Below the pieces are notes generated by a model. That model saw nothing but the letters and a program-made list of their open reading frames with translations. It did not search any database and was not told the DNA's origin. Both the position numbers and the translations under genes were made by a program. A stretch of 64,000 nt of DNA. Origin: Haematobia irritans (Eukaryota > Arthropoda > Insecta > Diptera > Muscidae). Every line of letters starts with the position of its first letter. Positions within the stretch are counted from its first letter, which is position 1. Below, in pieces: positions 24,562-35,035 of the stretch. The stretch lies in assembly GCF_050003625.1 (NCBI RefSeq), contig NC_134397.1, positions 266,842,070-266,906,069 of the forward strand. The letters run 5' to 3'.

Positions 24562-25012
24562 CCTCTTTTTTATGCCCATCGCCACAGCACATCATTCTGT
24601 GGGTAATATATCGAATTATCTATTTCCAACTACATAAAGCATACCATATATATTCTTGATCAGGGAGGAAAATTGTAAGAACAATGTCAACCTGTCTGTT
24701 GTAGTCATGCTACAGAGTTTAATAATGAAGCTATCGTTCTGAAATTTTGCATAAAATCGTCTTTTGTCTGCAGACAGGTCAAGTTCGAAGATGGGCCAGA
24801 TTTTGATATAGCCCCTAAAACTAACCCAGCCCCCGATTTGGGCTTCTAGACATGACAATTTATCAGATTTACCCGAAATTAAAAATTGGGAAGTATTTTG
24901 GATTCATAAACAAGTGTGCGGAAGATGGTGTGCATCTGTCCATGTTTCGGTATAGCCCCATATAGGCCGATCCCTTGAGTAGGTTTGGGATTTTGGGTTA
25001 CCCAAAAAAAAA
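24562..25012 (-). mobile_element. INE-like element fragment (second family)
   Basis: Carries TATGCCCATCGCCACAGCAC at the left, CAACCTGTCTGTTGTAGTCA and TTTTGTCTGCAGACAGGTCA as in the copy at 40822, then a truncated ~153-bp unit with TATAGCCCC. It ends in a poly-A next to the following element. Confidence 0.6.
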
Positions 25013-26156
25013 AAACAAGTAAGGAAAGTCCAAAGTCGGGCGGGGCCGACTATATTGTACCCTGCACCAATTTGTAGATCTAAATTTTCGATACCATATC
25101 ACATCCGTCAAATGTGTTGGGTGCTATATATAAAGGTTTGTCCCAAATACATACATTTAATAATAAATATCACTCTGTCTGGACAGAATTGGATAGACTT
25201 CCACAAAATCTATATACTCAAAATTTAAGTCGGCTAATGCACTAGGGTGGAACACAGTGTTAGTAAAAAAAAATATTTAAATCTGAAGCAATTTTAAGGA
25301 AAATTCGCAAAAGTTTATTTATGGTTTATCGCTCGATATATATGTGTTAGAAGTTTAGGAAAATTAGAGTCATTTTTAAAACTTTTCGACTAAGCAGTGG
25401 CGATTTTACAAGGAAAATGTTGGTATTTTGACCATTTTTGTCGAAATCAAAAAAACATATATATAGGGGCTATATCTAAATCTGAACCGATTTCAACCAA
25501 ATTTGGCACGCATAGCATAAATGCTAATTCTACTCCCTGTGCAAAATTTCAATTAAATCGGATTAAAAGATTGACCACTGTGGTCATATGAGTTTAAATC
25601 GGGCGAACAATATATATGGGAGCTATATCTAAATCTGAACCGATTTCAACCAAATTTGGCACGCATAGCTACAATGCTAATTCTACTCCCTGTGCAAAAT
25701 TTCAATTAAATTGGAGTAAAAGATTGGCCACTGTGGTCATATGAGTTTAAATCGGGCGAACAATATATATGGGAGCTATATCTAAATCTGAACCGATTTC
25801 AATAAAATTTGGCACACTTGACTACACTACTAATTGTACTCCTACACGCAAAAAAATAATTCTTTCCTCCCAAACGAAATTTTAGACAAACAAAGTTCGT
25901 TTCTCATTTGCTTTTCGCTGTAAGGATGTGTATTTGGAAGAAAAGTATATACTTTTTGTGATAAACGTTTATTCTTTTCCAGGATGTAAAAACAATTTCA
26001 TAAAGACAAACTTAAAAAAAAATTTTTTTCTTGCTAATTGCATTTTCCCTCACATCTTTCTCACATCCACGAGGTTATTTAGTTCTTAACGCCTTTTCCT
26101 GTAATACCAACAATGTAGAAGAAATTATACGATTTTATAAATTTTTAAAATTTTTT

Positions 26157-26230
26157 ACCTTTCGCCTGGACGGAGAATCGAACCGCGGGCCATGCACTTT
26201 GTAAGCCAACACACTAACCACTGAGCTATG
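26157..26230 (-). other. tRNA-like sequence with RNA polymerase III boxes
   Basis: On the minus strand, A box TAGCTCAGTGG fits the TRGYNNANNGG consensus fully, and B box GGTTCGATTCT fits GGTTCGANTCC except the last base. The anticodon-loop-like CTTACAA lies between them. The acceptor ends (GGTACAT against GGCGAAA) do not pair, so it is not a working tRNA gene. It lies inside a MITE. Confidence 0.6.
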
Positions 26231-26345
26231 TACCTGTTATGGTCATCAATAGATAAATATCCATATAAGTTATATTTATATAGCATAGCTTGCGGCGCCC
26301 ACGAACCGAATAAACAAAGTTTATTTAACAGAAACAAACATTTAG

Positions 26346-26423
26346 TTTGGCACCGTGGAGCAGTGGTTTCTACGTCCGACTTGCATGCCAAGGGTCGTGG
26401 GTTCGATCCCTGCTTCGACCAAA
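26346..26423 (+). other. tRNA-like sequence with RNA polymerase III boxes
   Basis: A box TGGAGCAGTGG (one mismatch) and B box GGTTCGATCCC are followed by TGCTTCGACC and a run of T that could end polymerase III transcription. The B-box side closely resembles the SINE heads at 41453 and 52407; the A-box side differs. Acceptor pairing is poor, so it is not a functional tRNA gene. Confidence 0.6.
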
Positions 26424-26957
26424 GTTTTTTTTTTTTACATATATTCCAGATATGTTCGGAAGATTCCGAAAACATGTTCAACATTACATTGTAGTATATT
26501 AAATTTTGAACTGTAAAATGTGTCTTATTAAAAACCTAAAGTCAGAAAAGAACAGTGTTTGATATAAACGAAATGAAGTGTGTTGTTGTTTCAAAAATAA
26601 CTTTTTTTATTGAAAAGATAAAAATTTTGTAACAAACGAATTTTTTTGGTGATAAAAGTTTAAAATTTTCGAAGCAATTCAAAAATCTCTAACAAAAGAA
26701 AAACGTTTTCGGTACACGTTTTCCAAACGTTTTTTTGCGTGTAGTGCAAAATTTCCACCAAATTGGAGTAAAGCTCTGGCTTCTATTAGTCCATATCGGG
26801 CGAAAGATATATATGGGAGCTATATATAAATCTGAACCGATTTCAATTAAATTTGGCACACTTGACTATAGTACTAATTGTTCTTCTTGTACAAAATATT
26901 AAGCAAATTAGGGTAAAACTCTGGCTTCTGGGGCCATATAAGTCCATATCGGGCGAA

Positions 26958-27125
<168 letters not shown>

Positions 27126-27300
27126 GAGCTATATCTAAATCTGAACCGATTTCTTCCAAAATCAAGAGGGTTCTATTCTGATCCAAAACACATTCTTGTG
27201 CCAAATTTGAAGGCGATTGGACTAAAACTGCGACCTACACTTTCATTACAAAAATGTGTTCACGGACAGACGGACATGGCTATATCGATTCAGGAGTCAA

Positions 27301-27999
27301 ACAAATTTTATTGCCAAAATGTCATACAACTGTTCAATTCACTCCCAAAACACTGAATTCGAATCACACCTTAAGAAGTGATGCAAATTCACTACAACGA
27401 CTGTTGAAGAGGTGGACATCCTCCTATGACAACCCAGCAAAAAAATTTGAAAGTTCTTCTAAAGGCACAACTTTAAAAGCACTTCCAAAAATGTCCTCCC
27501 AAAGATGTTCTTTATTTAAAGTGCACAGGAAGTTCATTTGAGTAAATTTTTGTATAACTCGCTTTTTTCATATTTTTAATAGGAAATTTAAAATCTTATT
27601 TTTTTCAAGTAAGTTAAAAACAGATTAACAATTAATAAAGTAGTGCATATTATTTAAATTTTGCCGAAAAAAATGCTAAATCCTTTCTAGAAAAATTGCG
27701 AATTTTTGAATATATTTCATTTCAAAAAATTTTAAAAACTATTTATTCGTCAAAATATCACAAAATATCTTAATTCACATCCACAACACTGGATTCGCAT
27801 CGAACTTTAAGAAGTGATGCAAATTCAATGCAACGGCTGTTGAAATGGTGGACAACCGTCCTATGACAAGTCCATGTTAAACTCATCCAAAAAGAACATT
27901 TCACTATTTTTTTGGCGATGCTTTTTTTGCTGGGATGTTCATATTTAATTTATCTGGGCCAATCTTGCACCACTTCCGGGTCCAAAAAGAACATTTTCA
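27301..27999. repeat. Partly duplicated repeat of unknown class
   Basis: About 100 bp at 27345-27440 (CTTAAGAAGTGATGCAAATTC and a GTGGACA phrase, cited only in part) recur in diverged form at 27780-27870, about 435 bp away. A segment at 27470-27545 (AAAGATGTTCTTTATTT) recurs at 40740-40800. No ends could be defined. Confidence 0.45.
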
Positions 28000-28890
28000 C
28001 TACTTTTTTGGTGGCACTTATTTTGCTGTGGCGATTCGGTCCACATTTGGATGTAACCCCCATATAGCCCTATCTCTCGATTTGTCTTCTTGAGCGACTA
28101 GGCATCCGAATCGTTATTCGATTTTTCTGAAATTCATAATCTAGAGGTATCTAGAGCCCAGACATAAGTAAGCCCAACATGGGGCGTATCGATCCACATG
28201 TTGATCTCCCGACTTGACACACTACACCATATCGCCACACCAGCAAAAAAGCGTTGCCAAGTGCAATTAATAGTGTCGTAAATAGTTCTGAATTTGGTTG
28301 AAATCGGTTCAGATTTAGATATAACTCTCATATATATAATTTGCCCTATATACACATATATGACCTCTGAAGGCAGAGTTTTATCCTGATAGGCTTTAAA
28401 TTTTGTACAGGGAGTAGAATTAATTAGTTCATATGGGAAGATCGGTCTTTATGAGGGAAATACCGATACACATCATATTCGGCGTATTTCTGTATGGAAC
28501 CAAAATACCTCTAGATTTGAATTTCAGTCAAATCATAAAAAAATTGCGGTGTCTAGAAGCCGAAGAAGTCAAACTATGGCGCTATACCAAAACAAAAACC
28601 GATTCACACCATCTTCCGCACACTTGTTGATGATCTCAAAATACCTCTATATTTTGAATTTCGGGCAAACCGAATTAAAACATAGATATCTCGAGAAGGC
28701 AAATCGCGAGATCGGGCTATATGGGGTCTGTGTCAAAACGTAGACAGATACGCATTCGGCGTTCTGATGTGTAGACCCAAACTGCTTCTATAGTTTGAAT
28801 TTCAAGAAGACAAATCGGGAGATAGGGCTATATCAAAGGGTGTTACAAGCATCACCCCATCACCATTCTTTGGTGGTGGGTATAAAAATT
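28000..28890. mobile_element. INE-like fragments, rearranged
   Basis: Diverged units from two families abut: TATAGCCC type at 28020-28200, CATATATATAATTTGCCC at 28325-28345, and then opposite-orientation units with CCGATACACATCATATTCGG ending in TTTGGTGGTGGGTATAAAAA at 28870-28890. The orientation change marks at least two insertions or an inversion. Confidence 0.55.
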
Positions 28891-30228
28891 TACAGAAAAC
28901 CATGCGGTATAAAATGAACTAATTAAAATGTGGCACAACTTGACAAAAACGTGGCACAAAAATTCAAAAGTATATCATTCAGGGGCACAAAATACCGCCA
29001 CTTGAAAAATGTGGGGCAACGGTAACACTTATTGGCATATTTCTCAAACTTCCATTCAATTCTCGCCATGGAACTACTGTATTCAAATATACTATCCAAA
29101 TTTTCAATAGCGAGTGATGATATCAGTGTTCTAAATAAGTTCATGATCATTCGTTTTATTGAAATGAACAATTATATCAGCGCTATGTAGAAGTTGCTTC
29201 AAACGGGGCATCGCCCATAAAAATCAGCGCTGATTCGGTTGATTTTTAAAAAGCTGGTACTGCCTCTCTCCTTTACAATCCTGCTGAAATATTGATCCTG
29301 TCATATTCAGTCCTTATACCACTTGGAGCTTTGAACCAACAGTTTCCAAACATACTCCAGCGTCCCCAGTACCCCCATTGAGACTTTTGGCACTAAAATT
29401 CCACACGGAGACTTTCGAGAGATATAAACACTGAGACTTCATTCAGTTCAACTTTTTTGCTGGATATTTGGTATTATGAAATGAGACGTTCTTGCTGATT
29501 AACGCTAGAATCGATAGCAAAATAATTGGTCTGGTTTTTGGTACTGGAGACTTTAAACCATGACGGACTAAAAGAAAACAGACTACTCGTTCATCCAGGA
29601 CATCTTCAAAAATATGCAACACAGTTGTAATTATTTATGACACTGAACAATTTTGAATACCATATTATTCGACAAATTAGTCAAAATAAGTTGTTATTGT
29701 GAATGAAAAAAAAGTCATTTTATCAAAATGCAAAGTGGCAACACCGACACGACTTGCACTGATGAGATGTTCTGGATAGAACACCGGTGCAACCAGTGTT
29801 CAGGATCACTCATACAAATGTTCCATCCAAAACTAAAGGAGGCAGGTCCAATATTGATATTTTCGAAGCTTGCATTAAATTCTCTCGTAAATTTGCGGTT
29901 AAAATTTCAATGGTGTATGACCAAACACATTTTACATTTTTGTCTTGTCCATCGCAATAACACTCATCCACAGTTTGTGACATTTGTACCAGCAGGATAT
30001 GGTTCGATTATATGACACAAAATTCCAAAGAAAAACCCAAGAACCATTTCAATACGAAATGAAACATTTCATAATAAATCACCAAGGAAAACATCGTGGC
30101 CATTTAAGTGGGAGAGGGGAGCAATAAAATATATTAGCTAATGAATAATTTAAATATGCAAATCTCTTTTCCCTCTTCCATTAGACCATATTCCTCCAAA
30201 AGTACTCTCTACGATTTCCTCCACTTAC
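28891..30228. other. Intron next to the large exon; no gene supported
   Basis: Mostly unique sequence. The 95-codon frame at 29728-30015 (plus strand) contains some cysteines but no recognisable domain and lies antisense within the intron, so I leave it unassigned. The donor GTAAGT is at 30228-30223 on the minus strand. Confidence 0.5.
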
Positions 30229-31895
30229 CTTCTAAAGTCTCTACTCCAGCAAGCATAAATTACAGGGTTCATGCACGAGTTAATCCAGCCCAACCAAGTG
30301 ACCACTGCTGAGACAATTTCCTCATGCTCTATGCATTCCATGCAGAAGCCCGACAGAAGATTTACAACGAAAAATGGTAACCAGCAGACAATGAAGACGC
30401 CCATTACAATACCCAAAGTCTTGGCAGCTTTCTTTTCCTTGGCGAATTTGGCCAATTTGCGAGACCATGAAAAATTCTTGCCACCCATATGGCGGTGACG
30501 AGCCAGACCATTGTTGTGCAAAGCCGATAGGGGTTCATCATCTGGTTCCTCGGGCGTAGAGGTGGTGGTACCCGCATTGCTGTGATTGTGGTGTGAGGTC
30601 CGATGGTGATGATGGGCATGCGGATGATGTTGCGACCCTCCACTCGGCCCACCGCCCAATGAGCCGTGCAGCGCCTGATGGTGAGAGCTGGTCGAGGGTT
30701 CTCGTGTGGTACCCCCACGATGTATACGCAATGTCAGCTGCAATTCACCGGAGGCCATGAGCACCTGTTTGGTGCCGATCTTCAGTGAACGCGTCTGTAT
30801 CACTGCCGCTCGATAAATACGGCAATAGGTGAATACCATCACGAGGAGCGGCAGGTAAAATGATATTGTCGAAGAGAACACCAGATAGCCCAAGTGTTCC
30901 GTAAAGGTACACTTGTAGGCTGGCATCTCACCATCACGGGCTGCCCGCCACCACACTATGGCGGGAAAACTAATGGCACTCGAACACACCCACACCGCAC
31001 AAATCAATGCGGCCGCCCGTTTCACAGTCATACGCATGGGATATGAAAAGGGATCTGTTATGGCCCAATAGCGGTCCAGTGATATGACACAAAGATTCAG
31101 TATGGAAGCCGTGCTGAAGAGCACATCTAGGGATCTCCAGATATCACACCAGTCCGTTCCAAAAAACCACGTATTCTCCAGTACCTCATATAGGGCGGAG
31201 AAGGGCATCACAACCAAACCGACTAGACAATCGGCCACAGCAAGACTGGTTATGAAATAATTTGTGGCCGTATGCAAATATCGCTCTCTTATGACGGCCA
31301 AGATGACCAACGAGTTACCGAACACTGTGGCAAATGAGAAGAGGAACAGGAACGACAATAGACTGACCCGGTCATTGGGCAGAGAGCTGAGGAACTCGGA
31401 CAGATCGGGATCTTGAGGTATGCTGGTGCTATTGAATGTATCCGCAGGGGTTGTAGTGTATGTATCGATGGCTGGGTTAGTAGGTGCAGTGCTTGATATG
31501 GGTCCCGCAATGGCATCTCCGCGCTCCAGGAAGCCATTGAAATAGTAGAACAGGTCATCGGAGATATTGAAGCTCGAATAGAATTGAGTCGGAGGTGTAA
31601 CTGGCGCTGTGCTATTGTGATTGTCGTTTCGTGTAATGGCGGGAGAGTGTGGAACTGCTGCTGCAGCTGCTGCTGATTGGGGATATTGTTGAGGCGAGAG
31701 ATTCTGGTGTGGCGATTCCTCATTTTGAGCAGACGCCTGTTCCATGCTGCCAAACGCTCTCGGTATGGAAGCGGCCAATGGCTGTAGGAGGGCGGCATAT
31801 TCCCAATATGGTAGGGTTCTATTGACTGAGCTGGCGCTGGCAAGGTTTGATGACGTAACGTTTCCAAAGTGGCCGATTGCATTATTCATTATCAT
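30229..31895 (-). CDS. Dop1R2: Dopamine receptor Dop1R2 (DAMB type), first coding exon
   Basis: A class A GPCR for dopamine acting at the plasma membrane of neurons; in Drosophila it signals through Gs/Gq and matters for olfactory memory and forgetting. The exon encodes 555 residues plus two bases of an Arg codon. The extracellular N-terminus of about 175 residues has five N-glycosylation sequons (N12, N25, N94, N110, N155) and an alanine run. Seven membrane segments follow: GN (193-194), LAVAD (D222), amine-binding D257, DRY (274-276), TM5 serines S341/S342/S345 with P349, CWLP (504-507) and NPVIY (543-547). C250 and C329 are placed for the extracellular disulfide. The third cytoplasmic loop (about 362-490) has a His-rich run at 423-437. 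SLKIGTKQVLMASGELQLTL and PEEPDDEPLSALHNNGLARH match the fly orthologue as I recall it. A TGA lies in frame two codons before the ATG at 31895; a second ATG at 31889 is an alternative start. Splicing continues at 10300. Confidence 0.97.
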
Positions 31896-32321
31896 TTGTC
31901 ATTTAGGTTAAGAACCAAAAATGTTTTTCTCTTCGTCGTCGTGGTATTGGACTGGTGTACACATTGATGTGTGTGCAGTGGTAGACCTTACTGATGTCGG
32001 GGACAACTTATTCGTATTGTCCTATTCCATAAAGTTTCAAATATCAGAGGGAACATCATCATCATCACTAGTTCAAAGAGAAGTGTAGTCTGAAACGACA
32101 ATAAAGAATTCATACGATGTATTAGAAATTTTATTTTAATTTGAAAACTAAAAGGTTTTAAATTTTTTTTTTTTATCTCAGAATCGAAATTTTCGTGTAT
32201 ATTCGTTGCAAATATCTTCTCTTTATCTCGTAAAGCTTGTCAGTTTAGAGGTTATACGTACTCAGACCGTTTGACATACGAGAGCTATTTGTGTGGTTTG
32301 CAGCAACAAATCGCCTAAAAA
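31896..32321. promoter_or_regulatory. Upstream flank of Dop1R2 (5' UTR or promoter side)
   Basis: Immediately 5' of the receptor start. No TATA box or initiator can be assigned. A possible splice acceptor (TCTCTTTGAACTAG on the minus strand, about 32082-32069) hints that a non-coding 5' exon may lie farther upstream, but this is only a motif. Confidence 0.3.
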
Positions 32322-32534
32322 ATGAAATTAAATCGTGAACATTTTCAAAGTCGTCAACTATAGGGTATCGTTGAACTTTATTTTTTAGCGATGAAGCTCC
32401 GCTAAGGATCACTGTTTATCGATGATATGGTGAATTCGATCAAGGTCGTGGTTTACTTTAAAACGAATTTCGTATAGTTGGACGACCTTCAGTCAATTGT
32501 TGTTCCGGAAACCATTGATGCTGTACACCAACTG

Positions 32535-32681
32535 ATATTTTTTTGACGGTCAAATGTTCGTGCAATATTAAATGTATGCATTCCCATAAATGCCAAAGGT
32601 CGTAAGATTGGGACAACCTTTGGCATTAATGGCATCAGCATACATTCAATATTGCTCGAACATTTCATCGTCAAAAAAATC
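32535..32681. repeat. Inverted duplication (hairpin) inside the mariner remnant
   Basis: The left arm (about 32535-32600) and right arm (about 32616-32681) are near-exact inverses: TTTTTTTGACG, AATGTTCG, GCAATATT, AATGTATGC and AATGCCAAAGGT all pair, with a ~15-bp loop. The right arm is in the transposase frame (HSILLEHFIVKK), so the left arm is an antisense copy that replaced the original sequence. Confidence 0.85.
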
Positions 32682-32878
32682 TCGCGTCGGATCCCACGCA
32701 ATTTGTTAAGTACTCAAAAAAGCTCATGTGGATTGGTTGAAAGAAGTGCTCCAAAAATACAATCACGATGTTTCGAAACTTGTCTATGGCATCGTGAAAG
32801 GTGATGCATTTTTCGGGTTACATGTTTCAAGATAAGCCAAATCCAACAACAGTTGCTTGAGCGCGAAGCACTTCCAAG

Positions 32879-33726
32879 TAGAGGTATGTACGTGACACGA
32901 AATTGTCGTGAGTCACGCTCATGTCAACGGCGTGAGTGTGCGTGAGCGTGTTTAACAAACCAAAATGTCGTGCGTGAGCGTGAGTCACGAAAACAATATC
33001 TTCGTGAGTGCGCGTGAGTAACGAATTACGCAAACGAAAATAATCCCACTCTCCAACATAAAACGCTTAAAAGTTAAATTCATTTGCAATTTTAGTGACA
33101 CCTAGGATGTTAAGAGTTTAATAACGCTCCCGATTTTAATCGTGCTCATGATTGCAGACACGTCCCTCCGGTAAATTACTCATAAAATTATTCGTGAGTC
33201 ACGATATTTTTCGTGATTCACGGTATTTTTCGCGAGTCACGACATTTTCGTACGCGAGTGTGCGTGAGTAAGATTTTTCCATCGTGAGTGTGCGTGAGCG
33301 TGAGTAAAATATTACTAACGTGCACACCTCTATTGCAGACACGTCCCTCAGGTAAATTACTCATAAAATTATTCGTGAGTCATGACATATTTCGTGAGTC
33401 ACGATATTTTTCGTGATTCACGGTATTTTTCGCGAGTCACGACATTTTCGTACGCGAGTGTGCGTGAGTAAGATTTTTCCATCGTGAGTGTGCGTGAGCG
33501 TGAGTAAAATATTACTAACGTGCACACCTCTATTGCAGACACGTCCCTCAGGTAAATTACTCATAAAATTATTCGTGAGTCATGACATATTTCGTGAGTC
33601 ACGATATTTTTCGCGAGTCACGGTATTTTTCGTGAGTCACGACATTTTCGTGCGTGAGTGTGCGTGAGTAAGATTTTTCCGTCGTGAGTGTGCGTGAGTA
33701 AAATATTACTCACGTGCACACCTCTA
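32879..33726. mobile_element. hAT-type element, CGTGAGTCACG-rich, 8-bp TSD CTTCCAAG
   Basis: Starts TAGAGGTATGTACGTGAC, ends GTGCACACCTCTA, flanked by CTTCCAAG on both sides (32871-32878 and 33727-33734). The interior is built of CGTGAGTCACGA-type palindromes. The right part is a ~200-bp unit present three times (about 33150, 33335, 33535), each ending with the terminal phrase GTGCACACCTCTA. No transposase. It interrupts the mariner remnant. Confidence 0.88.
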
Positions 33727-33962
33727 CTTCCAAGCAAATAATCATCTATTTCTTTCGCAAAAACAAGACATGTAGCACTAGAATAAGGCAGAACAGTCAA
33801 ATATGAGTGGTAACATACAGAGCCATTTGTTTGCCAGTTTTCTTCCAAAAACCCAAGATCACGCAATCTCCGAAAACGGATCATTCTTTATCACGACAAT
33901 GCGACCTCCAACACATCGACTCAAACAACCAAATCGTCTGCCGTATTGTCCTAACTTGGCAA

Positions 33963-34214
33963 CAGGGCTGTGGAGTTCAGTCAACTCCGACTCCAAAATT
34001 TCTCACTACTATGGATTCCGACTCGGGAGTCGATTTCGGGTAATGGCAAATCTGTGGTGAAGGGTCCAACAATGGACCCATATATATTTGCTTTTGGAAT
34101 CTAATTTGTGCAAATATTTGTTTAGTTACAAATGTATGAAGTGAAGTGTCTACTCCGGCTTCGACTCCCACAAAATCTTCAAACTCTGACTCCGGCTCCA
34201 ACCACACAGACCTG
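33963..34214. mobile_element. Short hAT-type element (CAGGGCTGTG family)
   Basis: Starts CAGGGCTGTGGAGTTCAGTC and ends ACCACACAGACCTG; the GGAGTC/GACTCC motifs match the arms of the element at 3846-6839. The flanks CTTGGCAA and ATTGGCAC share TTGGCA, a decayed 8-bp duplication that reads as the mariner codons Leu-Ala. Confidence 0.7.
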
Positions 34215-34270
34215 ATTGGCACCGAATGACGTAGTTAATTACCAGATCGGTGATAAATACGTATGACAGC

Positions 34271-34822
34271 CAGGGTTGGCTGTGACTTTTGCGACATACA
34301 TTTGCGACGGTATAATACGTATGTCACAAAAGTCGTAAACCTACTGTAGAAAACCAAATTTTGAATAGAAGAAATCCTGAACATTTTTTAATTTAGTTTG
34401 ACAGCATTCGCTGTGAGTTTCTGCAGAAATTTGTGAAAGTTTTCCCATGGTCAAGCCTATTATCTTAGGTGGTATCGAAATTCCCGTTGGTGAGTGTGCA
34501 AAATACCTTGGAGTTATATTGGACAGGAGACTGAACTTAAAGCTAAGAAAGGACGAGAAAATCCACGGTTACCCTGTAGTCGTGCAAAAGGCAATAGGGA
34601 AAATGTGGGGACTAAAACCGAAAATTGTGAACATTCCTAAGAATTGAAACTTCTTCGTCTTGGATATCATCGAATTCGCTGCCTAGCTGACGCGACTAAA
34701 GTATTTTCAGTTTGCGACTTTTTTTTACTTTTTCTACATTTACGACGCTTATGTGACGTTTACGACGTTTACAACTTTGCGACAGTCGCAAACCTAAAAA
34801 AGTTTGATACAGACCATCTCTG
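34271..34822. mobile_element. hAT-type element carrying a LINE reverse-transcriptase piece
   Basis: Starts CAGGGTTGGCTGT and ends ACAGACCATCTCTG, imperfect inverses (10 of 13), with exact ATGACAGC flanks at 34263-34270 and 34823-34830. Subterminal TTTGCGAC/GTCGCAAA phrases occur on both sides. The centre (34447-34647) is reverse-transcriptase coding sequence unrelated to hAT elements. Confidence 0.82.
34447..34647 (+). pseudogene. Non-LTR retrotransposon RT fragment
   Basis: A 66-codon frame: KYLGVILDRRLN is the well-known motif at the end of the RT palm in non-LTR elements, and KAIGKMWGLKPKIV follows as in the thumb region of I/R1/Jockey-like RTs. The palm YxDD motif and everything upstream are absent, and a stop follows NIPKN. 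The clade cannot be fixed from this length. It lies inside a hAT-type element and is a fragment, not a gene. Confidence 0.75.
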
Positions 34823-34830
34823 ATGACAGC

Positions 34831-35035
34831 TATATATGTAAATCTGAACCGATTTTCTTTGAGCTAAGGTTAGACCCTTTGACAAATTTGAGGACAATCG
34901 GTCTTAAACTCCGAACTGTAGTTGGCACTCAAAAACACTTGGACACACAGACGGACATTGCTAACCGACTCAGAATTTAATTCTAAGACGATCGGTATAT
35001 TAAACGATGGGTCTCAGATAGGATGTCGAAGTAAC
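34831..35035 (+). mobile_element. INE-like element fragment (third family)
   Basis: TGTAAATCTGAACCGATTTTC through ACACAGACGGACATTGC (quoted in part) is the end of the family at 25013-27300, including a short GACGGACA block. It ends about GGTCTCAGATAGGATG. Confidence 0.55.

Larger units (their letters stand above)
25845..26741. mobile_element. TA-flanked element carrying two tRNA-like sequences
   Basis: The termini CACGCAAAAAAA and TTTTTTTGCGTG are exact inverses, flanked by TA at 25843-25844 and 26742-26743. This is typical of Tc1/mariner-type MITEs. The interior holds two tRNA-like units pointing away from each other (26230-26157 minus, 26346-26423 plus), separated by about 115 bp. No transposase is present. 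Partial relatives are at 22281-22560 (right half) and 50720-50830 (left half, inverted). Confidence 0.75.
32322..34262 (+). pseudogene. Mariner transposase remnant, broken by two hAT-type insertions
   Basis: Starts MKLNREHFQSRQL at 32322, as mariner transposases begin. Later pieces in changing frames are recognisable: GEFDQGRG, VPETIDAVHQLI (about 32500-32540), SIHSILLEHFIVKKI then SRRIPRNL (about 32637-32705), KAHVDWLKEVLQKYN, LVYGIVKGDA, and after the first insertion RIILYHDNATSNTST (second catalytic Asp, about 33877). The third catalytic block is split: PYCPNLA before 33963 and LAPND after 34214. Many stops and frameshifts make it dead. The insertions are 32879-33726 and 33963-34214, and the gene also contains an inverted duplication at 32535-32681. 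Confidence 0.82.

Noticed and set aside
29728..30015. A 95-codon plus-strand frame next to the Dop1R2 exon
   Set aside because: It has no recognisable motif, no supporting splice or start context, and lies antisense in the intron. It remains possible but unsupported.
33151..33725. GTGAGTCAC clusters as an AP-1-like enhancer of Dop1R2
   Set aside because: The motif repeats are explained by the structure of a hAT-type element with clear ends and target duplications; no evidence links them to the receptor.
34447..34647. A complete small gene
   Set aside because: The KYLGVILD motif identifies it as a piece of a retrotransposon RT lacking its active site.
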